Below are positions 36,153 to 44,752 of a stretch of 64,000 nucleotides of DNA, piece by piece (position 1 is the first letter of the stretch; the number at the start of each line of letters is the position of its first letter). Position numbers and translations under genes: made by a program. Source of the DNA: Kineosporia babensis (GTDB lineage Bacteria > Actinomycetota > Actinomycetes > Actinomycetales > Kineosporiaceae); assembly GCF_021129305.1 (NCBI RefSeq), contig NZ_JAJOMB010000004.1, positions 372,001 through 436,000 on the forward strand, given 5' to 3'. Below the pieces are notes generated by a model. The model worked only from the letters and a program-made list of their open reading frames with translations, did not search any database and had not been told where the DNA came from.

Positions 36153-36203
36153 ACCAACAGGGGACGTGCGTGCGCGAGGTGCGCACGCACGTCCCCCATT
36201 GGT
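36153..36203. repeat. REP-like palindrome, copy 2
   Basis: A 23-base stem with 21 matches (ACCAA at the outer end, GGGGACGTGCGTGCGC inside) around a five-base loop. It sits between convergent genes and can act as a bidirectional terminator. Confidence 0.8.
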
Positions 36204-36209
36204 TTGCTG

Positions 36210-36833
36210 TCAGGTCAGAGCGCCGAGCAGTTCGTCCGCGGTGACCGGTACCGAGAACATCGGGAAGTCGAAACGCAGGGCGTTCTCGTGCTCTTCGGCC
36301 GAGGTGGCGGCCGTGCAGTCGGACAGCGTGATCACCCGGTAGCCGTTCTCGTACCCGCTGCGCATGGTCGACTCGACGCAGCAGTTGGTGAGGAAGCCGC
36401 CCAGGATCACCGTGCGAATTCCCTTGCTGCGCAGGATGAAGTCGAGGTTGGTGCTGGCGAAGGTGTCCAGTCCGCGCTTGCCCTCGACCACGATGTCACC
36501 GGGTTGCGGGGCCAGGTCGTCGGTGATCGCCGCGCCCCACGAGCCCTTGACGAAGGCCTTGCCGTCGACCACGCCCTTCAGGATGCCGTAGGGGTGTGCG
36601 CTGATCTCGTTGTACCCCTCGGCAAAGGTGATCGGCGCGTGCATCACCGTGACCCCGGCCGCCCGCGCCGCCTGCACCACGGACTGGGTCTTGGCCAGCA
36701 TGCCGGTGCTCTCCATCACCGGGGCGACTGCGGCGTGCAGCACGCCGCCCTCGCTGGTGAAGTCGTTCTGGTACTCGATCAGCACGATCGCGGTGGTGGC
36801 CGGGTCGATGGGCTCGAGGACCGGGTTCGCCAT
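36210..36833 (-). CDS. Isochorismatase-family cysteine hydrolase
   Basis: 207 residues from ATG 36833 with AGGAG seven bases upstream; the frame extends to 36857. The catalytic triad is visible: Asp in IEYQNDF, Lys in VEGKRGLD and the nucleophile Cys in GGFLTNCCVEST, with a cis-peptide-like turn before it. Family members hydrolyse isochorismate, nicotinamide, carbamoyl-sarcosine or similar amides. The substrate is not clear here. N-carbamoylsarcosine is a tempting thought given the sarcosine-oxidase-like gene 6 kb away, but there is no direct support. Confidence 0.9.
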   Translation of the reverse strand: MANPVLEPIDPATTAIVLIEYQNDFTSEGGVLHAAVAPVMESTGMLAKTQSVVQAARAAGVTVMHAPITFAEGYNEISAHPYGILKGVVDGKAFVKGSWGAAITDDLAPQPGDIVVEGKRGLDTFASTNLDFILRSKGIRTVILGGFLTNCCVESTMRSGYENGYRVITLSDCTAATSAEEHENALRFDFPMFSVPVTADELLGALT

Positions 36834-36956
36834 GGCAGTCTCCTTCGGCGGCTTCATCGGGCCGGGAAAATTTCTGGTGGCTCATGACAACCATAGGGCG
36901 CGCCCCTGCGTATTGAGGGGGAAGGACCCGGGGCAGCAGGAAATCAGGGAGCGGGG

Positions 36957-37520
36957 ATGACCAGGACGGTCGGGGCGGCGCTGCTGGCAGCGCTGCTGGT
37001 CGGGGGGCTGGTGGGGTGTGGAGGGGACACTCCCACCAGCGACCCGATCCAGGGCGAGACGGCACCGGACCAGAGGGCACCGGACGAGGGATCGCCGACG
37101 TTGTCCGACACCGGCTTCGGGGAACTGAAGCTCGGGATGAGCCTGAAGCAGGCCACCGCGCTGGGTCTGGTGAAGAACCCGGCCGCGGCGACCGAATCGG
37201 CGCCCGGATGTCAGCTGTACGAGGGCGAGCAGGGCCTGGACCAGCTCTTTTTCGTGGACGACCAACTGCTCATCATCTACCCGGAGCCGCCGGTCCGGCT
37301 GGACACCGGGATCGGGGTCGGGGACACGTACGAGCAGTTGCAGGGGGCGTACGGCGATCGGGTGCAGCCGAGCGAGGGGTTCGCCCGGGTCTACGTGACG
37401 GCGCCGCAGGCTCCCTTCGACACCGACTACCGGATCGAGATCGACAGCGAACGTGCCTTCCGGGACTCGCGGATCGAGCGGATCGCACTGGAGGCCAAGG
37501 ATCACGGATGCTACGAGTAG
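36957..37520 (+). CDS. Putative lipoprotein sharing a domain with the sigma-linked membrane protein downstream
   Basis: 187 residues. The lipoprotein signal peptide ends in LVGGLVGCGG, a lipobox with Cys near residue 21. After a Pro/Asp-rich linker the mature domain starts with LSDTGFGELKLGMSLKQATALG and contains CQLYEG and IGVGDTYEQLQGAYG. The same blocks occur in the protein at 38098 (LSDTGLGEVQLGIPITDAQAAG, NIGDTYGDV). It is 20 bases upstream of an ECF sigma gene and probably co-transcribed with it, so it may sense an envelope signal. That role is inference. Confidence 0.8.
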   Translation: MTRTVGAALLAALLVGGLVGCGGDTPTSDPIQGETAPDQRAPDEGSPTLSDTGFGELKLGMSLKQATALGLVKNPAAATESAPGCQLYEGEQGLDQLFFVDDQLLIIYPEPPVRLDTGIGVGDTYEQLQGAYGDRVQPSEGFARVYVTAPQAPFDTDYRIEIDSERAFRDSRIERIALEAKDHGCYE

Positions 37521-37540
37521 CACTGGCCGGAGTGGGGCTG

Positions 37541-38101
37541 GTGCGCAGCGAGGCGGATCGTTCCGCACACACCTTCGGCCAGGATGAACTGCAGGGTTCC
37601 GGCGCGGCCGGCGACTCCGGGTTCGTGGAGTTCGGCGACTACGTCCGCGCCCGCCTGCCGGACCTGCTGCGGATGGGGCACGCCCTGACCGGGAACCCGC
37701 ACGACGCCAGTGATCTGGTGCAGGACGTGCTGGAGAAGGTGGGGGTGCGCTGGAACACGCTGCAGCGGCAGGGCGCAAACCTGGACGCGTACGTGCGCCG
37801 GGCGATGGTGAACACCCGGACCAGCCGCTGGCGCCGCCGGCGCCGCGAGACTTTGGTGGCGGTGACCCCGGACAGCGGTTTCGCCCAACCGGATCGTTTC
37901 GACGACGAGCCGCTGTGGCAGGCCCTGGCCGTCCTGCCGGCCAAGCAACGCGCGGTGCTGGTGCTGCGTTACTACGAGGGACTGAACGAGGCCGAGATTG
38001 CCGCGGCGCTGGGTATTTCCACGGGAACGGTGAAGAGCCACACCTCCCGGGCGATGGCCACGCTGCGCAGCAACCTGGTGGTCGAGGAAGGTGGCCGATG
38101 A
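37541..38101 (+). CDS. ECF RNA polymerase sigma factor, SigE-like family
   Basis: 186 residues from GTG 37541, chosen for GGAG eight bases upstream; ATG 37508 is an alternative that would overlap the lipoprotein gene. Region 2 is FGDYVRARLPDLLRMGHALTG then DASDLVQDVLEKV; region 4 is LPAKQRAVLVLRYYEGLNEAEI and GISTGTVKSHTSRAMATL. It matches the actinobacterial SigE-family ECF group (RpoE/SigM-like size). It overlaps the next gene by four bases (ATGA), the typical layout of a sigma factor and its membrane-bound partner. Confidence 0.92.
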   Translation: MRSEADRSAHTFGQDELQGSGAAGDSGFVEFGDYVRARLPDLLRMGHALTGNPHDASDLVQDVLEKVGVRWNTLQRQGANLDAYVRRAMVNTRTSRWRRRRRETLVAVTPDSGFAQPDRFDDEPLWQALAVLPAKQRAVLVLRYYEGLNEAEIAAALGISTGTVKSHTSRAMATLRSNLVVEEGGR

Positions 38102-38790
38102 GTCACGACGAACTGGAGCACCGACTGCAGGCCCTGCTGCACGAGCGTCAGCTTGACCTGACCCCGCGCTCCGGCGCCACCGGCATGGTCGAGGGGCGGG
38201 TGCGCCGGGCCCGCAGGCGGCGGCGCGCAGTACAGACGATGGCTCCGGCGGCGCTGACCGTTGTGGCCATCGCCGCTGGAATGGCGATCGCGGGGCAGTA
38301 TTCCGACGACGATCCGGTCGCGCCCAAGTACGACGTCCTCAGCGACACCGGTCTCGGCGAGGTGCAACTCGGGATACCGATCACCGATGCGCAGGCCGCG
38401 GGCGTGGTCGGGGACGAGATCCCGCCGGAGACCGAGCGAGCCAATGCCTGCCTGCAGTACCAGGGATTCGGTTCGGTGGAAAGAGTTTTCGCCGACCGTG
38501 GGGTGATCGTCCAGATCGATGTGGATGCGCTGGCCGAAACTCCTCAGGGGCTGAACATCGGCGACACGTATGGTGACGTGGTCGCGATCTACCCAGAGGC
38601 CGGACCGGTGAAGTCGAAGGTTCCGGAGTTGCTCGAGATCGCCGCGCCGGGTGGTTCCGGGAACGTCTATCGAGTCGCTCTCGAACCCGAAGGCGATGAG
38701 CGGGATGCCAAGCCGGCCGAGGAAAGGTATGTCTTCGAACTGTCGCTGCGCACCCCGGATCTGGGCGACGCGGGGGCCTGCCAGGTCTGA
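38098..38790 (+). CDS. Membrane protein, putative partner or anti-sigma of the upstream ECF sigma factor
   Basis: 230 residues. A basic N-terminal cytoplasmic part of about 48 residues (RVRRARRRRRAVQ) is followed by one membrane helix (about 50-66, AALTVVAIAAGMAIAG). The extracytoplasmic domain is homologous to the lipoprotein at 36957 in its LSDTGxGExxLG block, a CLQYQG Cys motif and IGDTYGDV. There is no zinc anti-sigma HxxxCxxC motif, so calling it an anti-sigma rests on position (ATGA overlap with the sigma gene) and topology only. Confidence 0.75.
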   Translation: MSHDELEHRLQALLHERQLDLTPRSGATGMVEGRVRRARRRRRAVQTMAPAALTVVAIAAGMAIAGQYSDDDPVAPKYDVLSDTGLGEVQLGIPITDAQAAGVVGDEIPPETERANACLQYQGFGSVERVFADRGVIVQIDVDALAETPQGLNIGDTYGDVVAIYPEAGPVKSKVPELLEIAAPGGSGNVYRVALEPEGDERDAKPAEERYVFELSLRTPDLGDAGACQV

Positions 38791-38794
38791 GGAC

Positions 38795-39427
38795 TCAGCT
38801 CGGGATGCCGTCCCAGACCGTGACCTGAACGGCCAGTTCGTCGGCCTTGGCGGAGCCCTCGCCGATCCGCAGCCAGGCGATCCGGCCTTCGGAAGTGCTC
38901 AGGCAGAACTGGTCTCCGGGAAAGACGTCGAGCGAAGGGTAGCCCTCGGTGTCGTCCGCCACCTCCGCCACTGCCGTCGCGCAGCGTTGGGCGGCGTCGG
39001 CGGGCAGACCCTGGTCGAGGTAGAGGCTGCCGGTCTTCACCGAAAGGCCGCTGCGCTGCGACCAGAACACGTCCTGGGCACCGGGCTTGTCCGCGTCGAT
39101 CCGGTCGAGGTCCACGCCCAGGCCGCTCTCGATCGTCACCGGATCGTCGAACAGCACCACCGGGCGCTCGATCGCAGCCGGGTTCTCGTCGGGAGCCGGG
39201 GAACCTTCCATCCGCCACGGCAGCGGCCCGCCGGTGTTCCGGGCCAGCGGTTCGCTGTCCTCGGCCGGGCCGTTGTCGATCACGGCACTGGCTCCCCAGA
39301 CGATGGCGCCGAGCACCACGAGCGAGCCCAGGGCGATCAGGGCTCGCGGGGCTCCGGCGGGTCCGTGGTCCGGCTCGTCGTCCGTCTCGCCGGAGGGCAT
39401 TTCGGTGTCGCTGGGTCCTGCGGACAT
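38795..39427 (-). CDS. Membrane-anchored hypothetical protein
   Basis: 210 residues from ATG 39427; the preceding GTG at 39430 is in frame. A polar N-terminus of about 27 residues precedes one membrane helix (ALIALGSLVVLGAIVWGASAV). The outside domain has two Cys (QRCATAVAEV and DQFCLSTSEGRIAWLRIG) that could form a disulfide. I do not recognise the family. It is convergent with the sigma operon, four bases away, and lies 200 bases downstream of the secreted Ig-like protein. Confidence 0.65.
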   Translation of the reverse strand: MSAGPSDTEMPSGETDDEPDHGPAGAPRALIALGSLVVLGAIVWGASAVIDNGPAEDSEPLARNTGGPLPWRMEGSPAPDENPAAIERPVVLFDDPVTIESGLGVDLDRIDADKPGAQDVFWSQRSGLSVKTGSLYLDQGLPADAAQRCATAVAEVADDTEGYPSLDVFPGDQFCLSTSEGRIAWLRIGEGSAKADELAVQVTVWDGIPS

Positions 39428-39629
39428 CACGGTGAGATCCCCTGTGGTTCTGTGTCGAGCTCGGTACTGGAAGGGAATGTGGACACGCCGAATCAGCCCG
39501 GCCGACCGCCCCGGGGGTGAGGTCGGGACGGCCGGCCGGGCTGTTGACCGGTGACGGAAGGGACCATCACCGGTCGTCGGATTCGGTGCCGCCGGTCTCC
39601 AGGTGGAAACCGGCGGCGCCGGGCCGGTC

Positions 39630-40250
39630 TCAGGAAATTGTCACGCTGGTGCTGGCCACGCTCTGGCCGTCGATCGTGGCGCTGATCGCGTAGGTGCCGG
39701 ACTGGGTGAACTTGAACTTCACCTTGGCCTTGCCCCGCCGGTCGACCCGGTCGCTCTGCGGTTCCGGGGAACTGCCCCCGCCCAGCCGGGTGGCCGTCAC
39801 CGAGACCTCGGCGCCCACCGGCGCCATCCCGGTCAGTTCGAACCGCACGTTCTTACCCGTCACCAGATCGCTGTCGGTGCTGATCGCACCGTTCAGGACC
39901 GTGAAATCCGCACGAGCGTGCTCTTTGTCGCCCTCTGCGCAGTTCACGTTCCGGGCCCGCACCCGTTGGCGCCCCTCCTCGGCCGGGACGTTGGGGACCT
40001 CGATCGACGTCTGACCAGGGGGCAGAACGGCGTACTCGACCCCGTCGATGATGATGCGGGTGGAGCACGTCGGATTCACCTGGGTCACGGTCACCGTGAC
40101 GTCCGCCGTCCCGTCCCCGTTCGGGGCGGCGCTGGCGGACACCTCCATCGGGGTCCCGGGCGGGTAGGCGTAAGCGATGCCACCGCCGACCCCGACCAGG
40201 GTCAGCGCCCCGGCGATTGCTAGTTTTCCGGATCTCGATCTTAAGGCCAT
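39630..40250 (-). CDS. Secreted protein with Ig-like beta-sandwich features
   Basis: 206 residues with GAAGGGA about ten bases before the ATG. The signal peptide (RSRSGKLAIAGALTLVGVGGGIAYA) is followed by beta-rich sequence with alternating Val/Thr strands (TADVTVTVTQVNP, KVKFKFTQSGTYAISATIDG). Two Cys (NPTCSTR, NVNCAEG) probably pair. It lies 41 bases downstream of the DUF4012 gene on the same strand and is likely to be in one transcript with it. Function unknown; a cell-surface role is inferred. Confidence 0.75.
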   Translation of the reverse strand: MALRSRSGKLAIAGALTLVGVGGGIAYAYPPGTPMEVSASAAPNGDGTADVTVTVTQVNPTCSTRIIIDGVEYAVLPPGQTSIEVPNVPAEEGRQRVRARNVNCAEGDKEHARADFTVLNGAISTDSDLVTGKNVRFELTGMAPVGAEVSVTATRLGGGSSPEPQSDRVDRRGKAKVKFKFTQSGTYAISATIDGQSVASTSVTIS

Positions 40251-40291
40251 GACTCGCTGGTCCCTTCGGGAAGAGCGATCGGGAACGGTGG

Positions 40292-42136
40292 TCAGCCCCC
40301 GACGACGGATGAGGTCTTGCAGGCGGTCAGCGGTTCGGAGCTGCTGGTGGCCGGCCTCACCATGGGCTGGTTCAGCACGACCGGGGTCAGCCCGGCGTCG
40401 TCCTCGACGACCGGAGTGGACATCACGACGTTCACCGTCCGCTGCTGACCGGCCTGGATCGGCACGATCACCCGCCAGACCGGATGATTGGTGTCGCTCC
40501 CGATGATGGGCGCGACCGTCGTCCCGTCGATCTGAGCAAGGACGGCGGTGCTCCCCACCGGCCCGTAGATGTCCAGCACGATCCGATTACTGCCGTCCCG
40601 CGTCTGTTTCCCCCTGATGCCCTTCTGCAGGAGGTCGCTGCGGACATTGACGTAGGACGGCAGCCCTTTCCCATCCTTGGGAGCCATGTTGTCCAGGGTG
40701 ACCGAAATCTGGCCGGTCCTGGCACTGTTGGTGCAGGAGCCTGGACTGTACTTGGTGTCCAGCTGCAGGTAGGCGTCCATCTTGTTGCCACCACCGTTGT
40801 TGATCACGGCCATGGCGAACGGTCCCGGATCACCGGGCAGAGTGCCGGAGACGCTGAGCTGCTCCAGCTGGTCCTGGACATCATTGTCACCGGCCCACAG
40901 CAGCAGCCGACGCTCCCGGACCGGGTCGCGCAGCGACTTGATCAGCGTCGGCAGGCTGAACTCGCCACTGGAGAACTTACCGAAAACCGCTTCGACGAGT
41001 TCGGTGGTCACCGCATCCACCTCCGCCGGATCCGACCAGCGCGAGTAGACGCCCCGGCTCAGGAACTGCACGGCGTTGGACGAATCAACCTGCACGTTAC
41101 GAACTTTCACCGGCCCGGTGGCCGCGAGCATGGCCGCGACCACGTTCTGGTCCACCCCGGCCACGAAGTCGATCTGCTCCCGGGTCCGGGCCTTCCAGCC
41201 GGAGGCCGCGAGCACACCGGTGTGCGGGAAGTGCGGGCTGGCGTTGAATCCCGCCCATTCGGTGAGGTCCCGGCCGTAGTGCTTGCGCAGGCTGTCCGGC
41301 GCGACCGTGGCCGGGATGGCCGGGCCGGCGTCCAGCTTGGAGCGAGACTCGGCGTCGGCCAGCTCCATCCGGCCCTGCTCGGTGTGCAGCTCTGCGAAAG
41401 CACCTACCAGGCCTCCGGTTCCCCGGGCCTCGGCATCCTGCTGCAGCAGCACCAGCCAGGTCTTGCGACCGTCGGAGCCGAGCATGCCGGGCAGTTGCTG
41501 CAGGATCGGCACCGAGTCGGCGAACGGGCCCCGAGCCGAGTTCAGCCCCTGGTTCAGCAGAGTGACACCACGGGCCACCTCGGGCCGGAGCTTGCTGGTG
41601 TCGAGTTCGCCGACCCGGACCGCACCGGCTGAGATCGCCGCCGAAAGACCAGGCATCGCATCGGCAATGTCCTGGATCGCCGCGGTGTCCAGTTGCCCCT
41701 GGGTACCGGACGCCCCGGTCGGCTTCAGCCGCGGCAGGGCCGCCTCCAGCGGGGCCGCGCTCTTGGTGATGTCGTTCATCGACCGGCCGACCTGGCGTGC
41801 GGCGTACAGATCACGGCCGAGGACAGGTACATAGCTGGCCACCGCCCAGACCGGGTCAGAGGTCAGGGAGTCCACCCGCTCGGCACTTGCGCGCACCTTG
41901 GCCAGCGACTCCCCCGTGGCGACCAGGTCATAACTTTCCAGGTTCCCCTGCAGCACCAGGCCGTCGGCCTGCAGCACCTGCACCGCGCCCTGCACCTGCT
42001 TGGCCCGCACCGCCAGCCAGGCCCCCGCACCCACCACCGCGAGCATGGCGACTGCGGCGGTCAGCAACCACGGTCTCCTGATCCGGATCCGTGGTCCGCG
42101 GTCCGCCCCGGCTTCATCGTTCGTACGCCACCCCAC
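40292..42136 (-). CDS. DUF4012 family membrane protein
   Basis: 614 residues from GTG 42136. A basic cytoplasmic stretch (PRIRIRRP) precedes one membrane helix (about residues 24-43). The large outside domain has the DUF4012 marks: YVPVLGRDLYAARQVG, the LVLLQQDAEARGTGGLVGAFAEL block and DFVAGVDQNVVAAMLAATGPV. DUF4012 proteins resemble the LytR-CpsA-Psr-type envelope proteins in topology and are common near polysaccharide genes, but no activity has been shown for this family to my knowledge. It heads a transcript that includes the Ig-like secreted protein. Confidence 0.88.
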   Translation of the reverse strand: MGWRTNDEAGADRGPRIRIRRPWLLTAAVAMLAVVGAGAWLAVRAKQVQGAVQVLQADGLVLQGNLESYDLVATGESLAKVRASAERVDSLTSDPVWAVASYVPVLGRDLYAARQVGRSMNDITKSAAPLEAALPRLKPTGASGTQGQLDTAAIQDIADAMPGLSAAISAGAVRVGELDTSKLRPEVARGVTLLNQGLNSARGPFADSVPILQQLPGMLGSDGRKTWLVLLQQDAEARGTGGLVGAFAELHTEQGRMELADAESRSKLDAGPAIPATVAPDSLRKHYGRDLTEWAGFNASPHFPHTGVLAASGWKARTREQIDFVAGVDQNVVAAMLAATGPVKVRNVQVDSSNAVQFLSRGVYSRWSDPAEVDAVTTELVEAVFGKFSSGEFSLPTLIKSLRDPVRERRLLLWAGDNDVQDQLEQLSVSGTLPGDPGPFAMAVINNGGGNKMDAYLQLDTKYSPGSCTNSARTGQISVTLDNMAPKDGKGLPSYVNVRSDLLQKGIRGKQTRDGSNRIVLDIYGPVGSTAVLAQIDGTTVAPIIGSDTNHPVWRVIVPIQAGQQRTVNVVMSTPVVEDDAGLTPVVLNQPMVRPATSSSEPLTACKTSSVVGG

Positions 42137-42505
42137 GGCGCGAGTCTGACACAGAGTGAACGTAGAGACACTCTTGGTCTAACCGGATGGTCCGAACGCC
42201 TGAGGACCGACCCCCGGACGGGACCTTGCGCACCCCGGCCGGCCACAACGTCCGTTGTTCGATCCGAAGGCAGGTGAGCAGCGCGGACGCCGTTACGGAC
42301 CCGAATCGGATACGGGCCGCCGGACCGGTGGCGCGGGAGCACGGGCCGCAGCTTCACCCATGCAACCCCTTCACCAGAGTTGACTGCCAGTCACCATTAA
42401 GGGGGCGATTGTTAAATCGGTGAAGCGCTTCACCGACACCCCTCCCCCAGCGTCCCCACGAGCCCTAGTCTTCGGCTACAGCTGTGAAAGAAAGGGAAAC
42501 AGTTC
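42137..42505. other. Divergent intergenic region
   Basis: 369 bases between the DUF4012 gene and the flavoenzyme gene. A TTGACT hexamer lies at 42380-42385 and AT-richer sequence (GATTGTTAAATCGG) at 42408-42420, next to a palindromic operator. The remaining part shows no gene. Confidence 0.5.
42417..42436 (+). promoter_or_regulatory. LacI/GalR-family operator palindrome
   Basis: The 20-base sequence TCGGTGAAGCGCTTCACCGA is a perfect palindrome with the central CG and TGAAnCGnTTCA form typical of LacI-family operators. It lies 70 bases before the ATG of the flavoenzyme gene, so it probably represses that operon. No LacI-family gene is in the window. Confidence 0.8.
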
Positions 42506-43669
42506 ATGACGAACGAGCCGGACGACGTCCTTGACCTGCTGGTCATCGGCGGCGGGGTGATGGGCCTGTTCACCGCGTACCAGGCGAGCCGCAACCGGTC
42601 CCGGGTGGCGGTGATCGAGGTGGGCGAGATCGGAGATCCGGCGACCGCGTCGTTCGGCCGCACCCGTTCCTACCGCCGGGACTACCTGGAGGCCGGGTAC
42701 ACCCGCTTCGCCGACGAGGCGATCCGGCTCTGGAGCGAGTTCGAATCCGCCACCGGCGCCGACGTTCTGGTGCGATGCGGGTGCATGAACGTCGCCAGCA
42801 AGCAGATCACCCCGGACCTCGAGAACACCTACGCCACGTTGAGCAGCGACGTGCTGCGGCGCCTGGGCATTCCGGTGACCTCGTTGGACACCGACGGCAT
42901 CGCCGCGCAATACCCCAACCTGAAGGCGGATCTGGCCGATCTGGACCCGATCGGCGGCCTGGTCGATCTGCGCACGGTCACCGCCACGCTGCAGAAGTCG
43001 CTCGCCGAGGCGGGGGTTGCGGTCCATCAACGGACGTCCACCAGCACGATCGCCGAAAGCGACGGTTACGTACGGGTCACCACTTCGGCCGGCACCTTCA
43101 CCACTCGCTCCCTGGTGATCACCGCCGGGCACGGGACCAACGACGTCCTCGATCTGCTGCCGGGCAACCAGCTTCGGGTACCGATCACCAAGGACCGGCC
43201 CAGCGAGGCGCGGTACTACACCCCTCCGGCCGAGACCCGGCACCTGTACACCTCGGACCGGATGCCGGTGATCGCCTACCTGGACACCGGAATCTACCTG
43301 CACCCGATCGTCGAGGGAGTGGTGGACGCGGTGAAGATCGGCTTCTACAACCCGCCGGACATGCCGCGCGGCACCACCAGCATCAACAGCGTCGGGGACT
43401 TCGTCGAGCAGTGCATGCCCGATCTGCTCGGGGCCGAGTCCACCCCGGTGACCGACGTCGACGGCTGCGACTACGACCTGGTCGCCGACGACGACTTCGT
43501 TCTCGGGGCGGTACCGGGCTTCGGCAACGTGTTCGTCGGAGTCGGCTGGCGCGGCACCGGTTACAAGTACGCCCCCTGGGTCGGCCGGGTGCTGGCCGAA
43601 CTGTCCTGCCAGGAAGGCACCGTCTACGACGTCGCCCGATTCAACCCCGGTCGCTTCGTCACCACCTGA
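42506..43669 (+). CDS. FAD-dependent oxidase of the monomeric sarcosine oxidase / N-methyltryptophan oxidase family
   Basis: 387 residues, the normal length, with AAAGGG before the ATG. The N-terminal FAD motif is LLVIGGGVMGLFTAY, followed by the GRTRSYRRDY loop typical of MSOX-like enzymes. Near residues 325-330 is GCDYDLVADDDFVLG, which aligns with the region of the covalent flavin Cys in MSOX, and then VGWRGTGYKYAP. So an oxidase acting on N-methyl amino acids is likely; the exact substrate (sarcosine, dimethylglycine or other) is not decided. It is 28 bases upstream of a homocysteine-methyltransferase-like gene. Confidence 0.88.
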   Translation: MTNEPDDVLDLLVIGGGVMGLFTAYQASRNRSRVAVIEVGEIGDPATASFGRTRSYRRDYLEAGYTRFADEAIRLWSEFESATGADVLVRCGCMNVASKQITPDLENTYATLSSDVLRRLGIPVTSLDTDGIAAQYPNLKADLADLDPIGGLVDLRTVTATLQKSLAEAGVAVHQRTSTSTIAESDGYVRVTTSAGTFTTRSLVITAGHGTNDVLDLLPGNQLRVPITKDRPSEARYYTPPAETRHLYTSDRMPVIAYLDTGIYLHPIVEGVVDAVKIGFYNPPDMPRGTTSINSVGDFVEQCMPDLLGAESTPVTDVDGCDYDLVADDDFVLGAVPGFGNVFVGVGWRGTGYKYAPWVGRVLAELSCQEGTVYDVARFNPGRFVTT

Positions 43670-43697
43670 ATCCCTCTTCCAGACAAGGAACCAGAGC

Positions 43698-44747
43698 ATG
43701 ACCCGACCCAGCTCCCGCAGCTTCACCGAGCGGTTGGCAGACGGCGTGATGATCGGCGCCGAGGGCTACGTCTTCGAGCTCGAGCGCCGCGGCTACATCA
43801 AGGCCGGCCCGTACGTGCCCGAGGTCATCCTCGACGAGCCGGAGGCGCTGCGGCAGTTGCACCGCGAGTTCCTGCGCGCGGGCGCCGATGTGATGGTGGC
43901 ACTGACGTATTACGCGCACCGGGAGAAACTGAAAGCCGTCGGCCGCGACGGGCAGCTGGAGGAGCTGAACCGGCAGGCCGTCCGGATCGCCAACGAGGTT
44001 GCTGCCGAGGGTGGCGCGCTGGTGGCCGGGAACATCTGCAACACCTGGTCGTACGACCCTTCGCGGCCGGTGGAGTCGGGCGCCGTGGTGCGGGAGCAGT
44101 ACCGGGAGCAGCTCGGCTGGGCGGTCGAGGAGGGCGTGGACTTCGTCATCGCCGAGACCAACGACTTCGTCGGGGAGGCGCTGATCGGGCTGGAGGTGTG
44201 CCAGGAGCTGAATCTGCCGGCCGTGGTCACCTTCGCCAGCGTGCAACCGGAACAGACCTACGACGGTTACGACTACATCGAGGCCTGCAAGCGCCTGGCC
44301 GACGCCGGTGCTGCCGTGGTCGGGTTCAACTGCTCGCGGGGGCCGGAGACCATGCAGCCAATGCTCGAAAAGCTCCGTGCTGCGGTGGACATCCCCATTG
44401 CGGCCCAGCCGGTGCCCTATCGGACGAATGCCGCTACCCCGGCTTTTGAGTCGCTGGAACTGCCGGCCGGCGGGCGGGCGTTCCCGATCGCGCTGGAGCC
44501 TTTTGCGCACACCCGGTTCGAGATGGCCGAGTGGGCGCAGCAGGCGGCCGATCTCGGGGTCTCGTTCGTGGGGATCTGCTGCGGTGGCGCGCCGCACCAC
44601 GTCCGGGCGATGGCGGAGGCGCTGGGCCGGCAGACCCCGGCCAGCCGCTACTCCCCCGTGCTCGACCTGCACCCGGTGCTGGGCACCCTGGCCGACACTT
44701 CGGCGCAGGACGTGATGGGCGACTGGAGTGCAGCTGCGCCGGTTTAG
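43698..44747 (+). CDS. Homocysteine S-methyltransferase family protein (betaine-homocysteine methyltransferase-like)
   Basis: 349 residues. The barrel resembles BHMT: IGAEGYVFELERRGYI at the start (the usual GDGG replaced by GAEG), FLRAGADVMVALTYYAHREKL, and zinc ligands as Cys in VGFNCSRGPETM and the CysCys pair in GICCGGAPHHVRAM. These ligands are complete, so zinc and homocysteine binding are plausible. The methyl donor could be betaine, dimethylsulfoniopropionate or S-methylmethionine. Pairing with an MSOX-like oxidase suggests stepwise demethylation of glycine betaine, but this is inference. Confidence 0.88.
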   Translation: MTRPSSRSFTERLADGVMIGAEGYVFELERRGYIKAGPYVPEVILDEPEALRQLHREFLRAGADVMVALTYYAHREKLKAVGRDGQLEELNRQAVRIANEVAAEGGALVAGNICNTWSYDPSRPVESGAVVREQYREQLGWAVEEGVDFVIAETNDFVGEALIGLEVCQELNLPAVVTFASVQPEQTYDGYDYIEACKRLADAGAAVVGFNCSRGPETMQPMLEKLRAAVDIPIAAQPVPYRTNAATPAFESLELPAGGRAFPIALEPFAHTRFEMAEWAQQAADLGVSFVGICCGGAPHHVRAMAEALGRQTPASRYSPVLDLHPVLGTLADTSAQDVMGDWSAAAPV

Positions 44748-44752
44748 TACTT

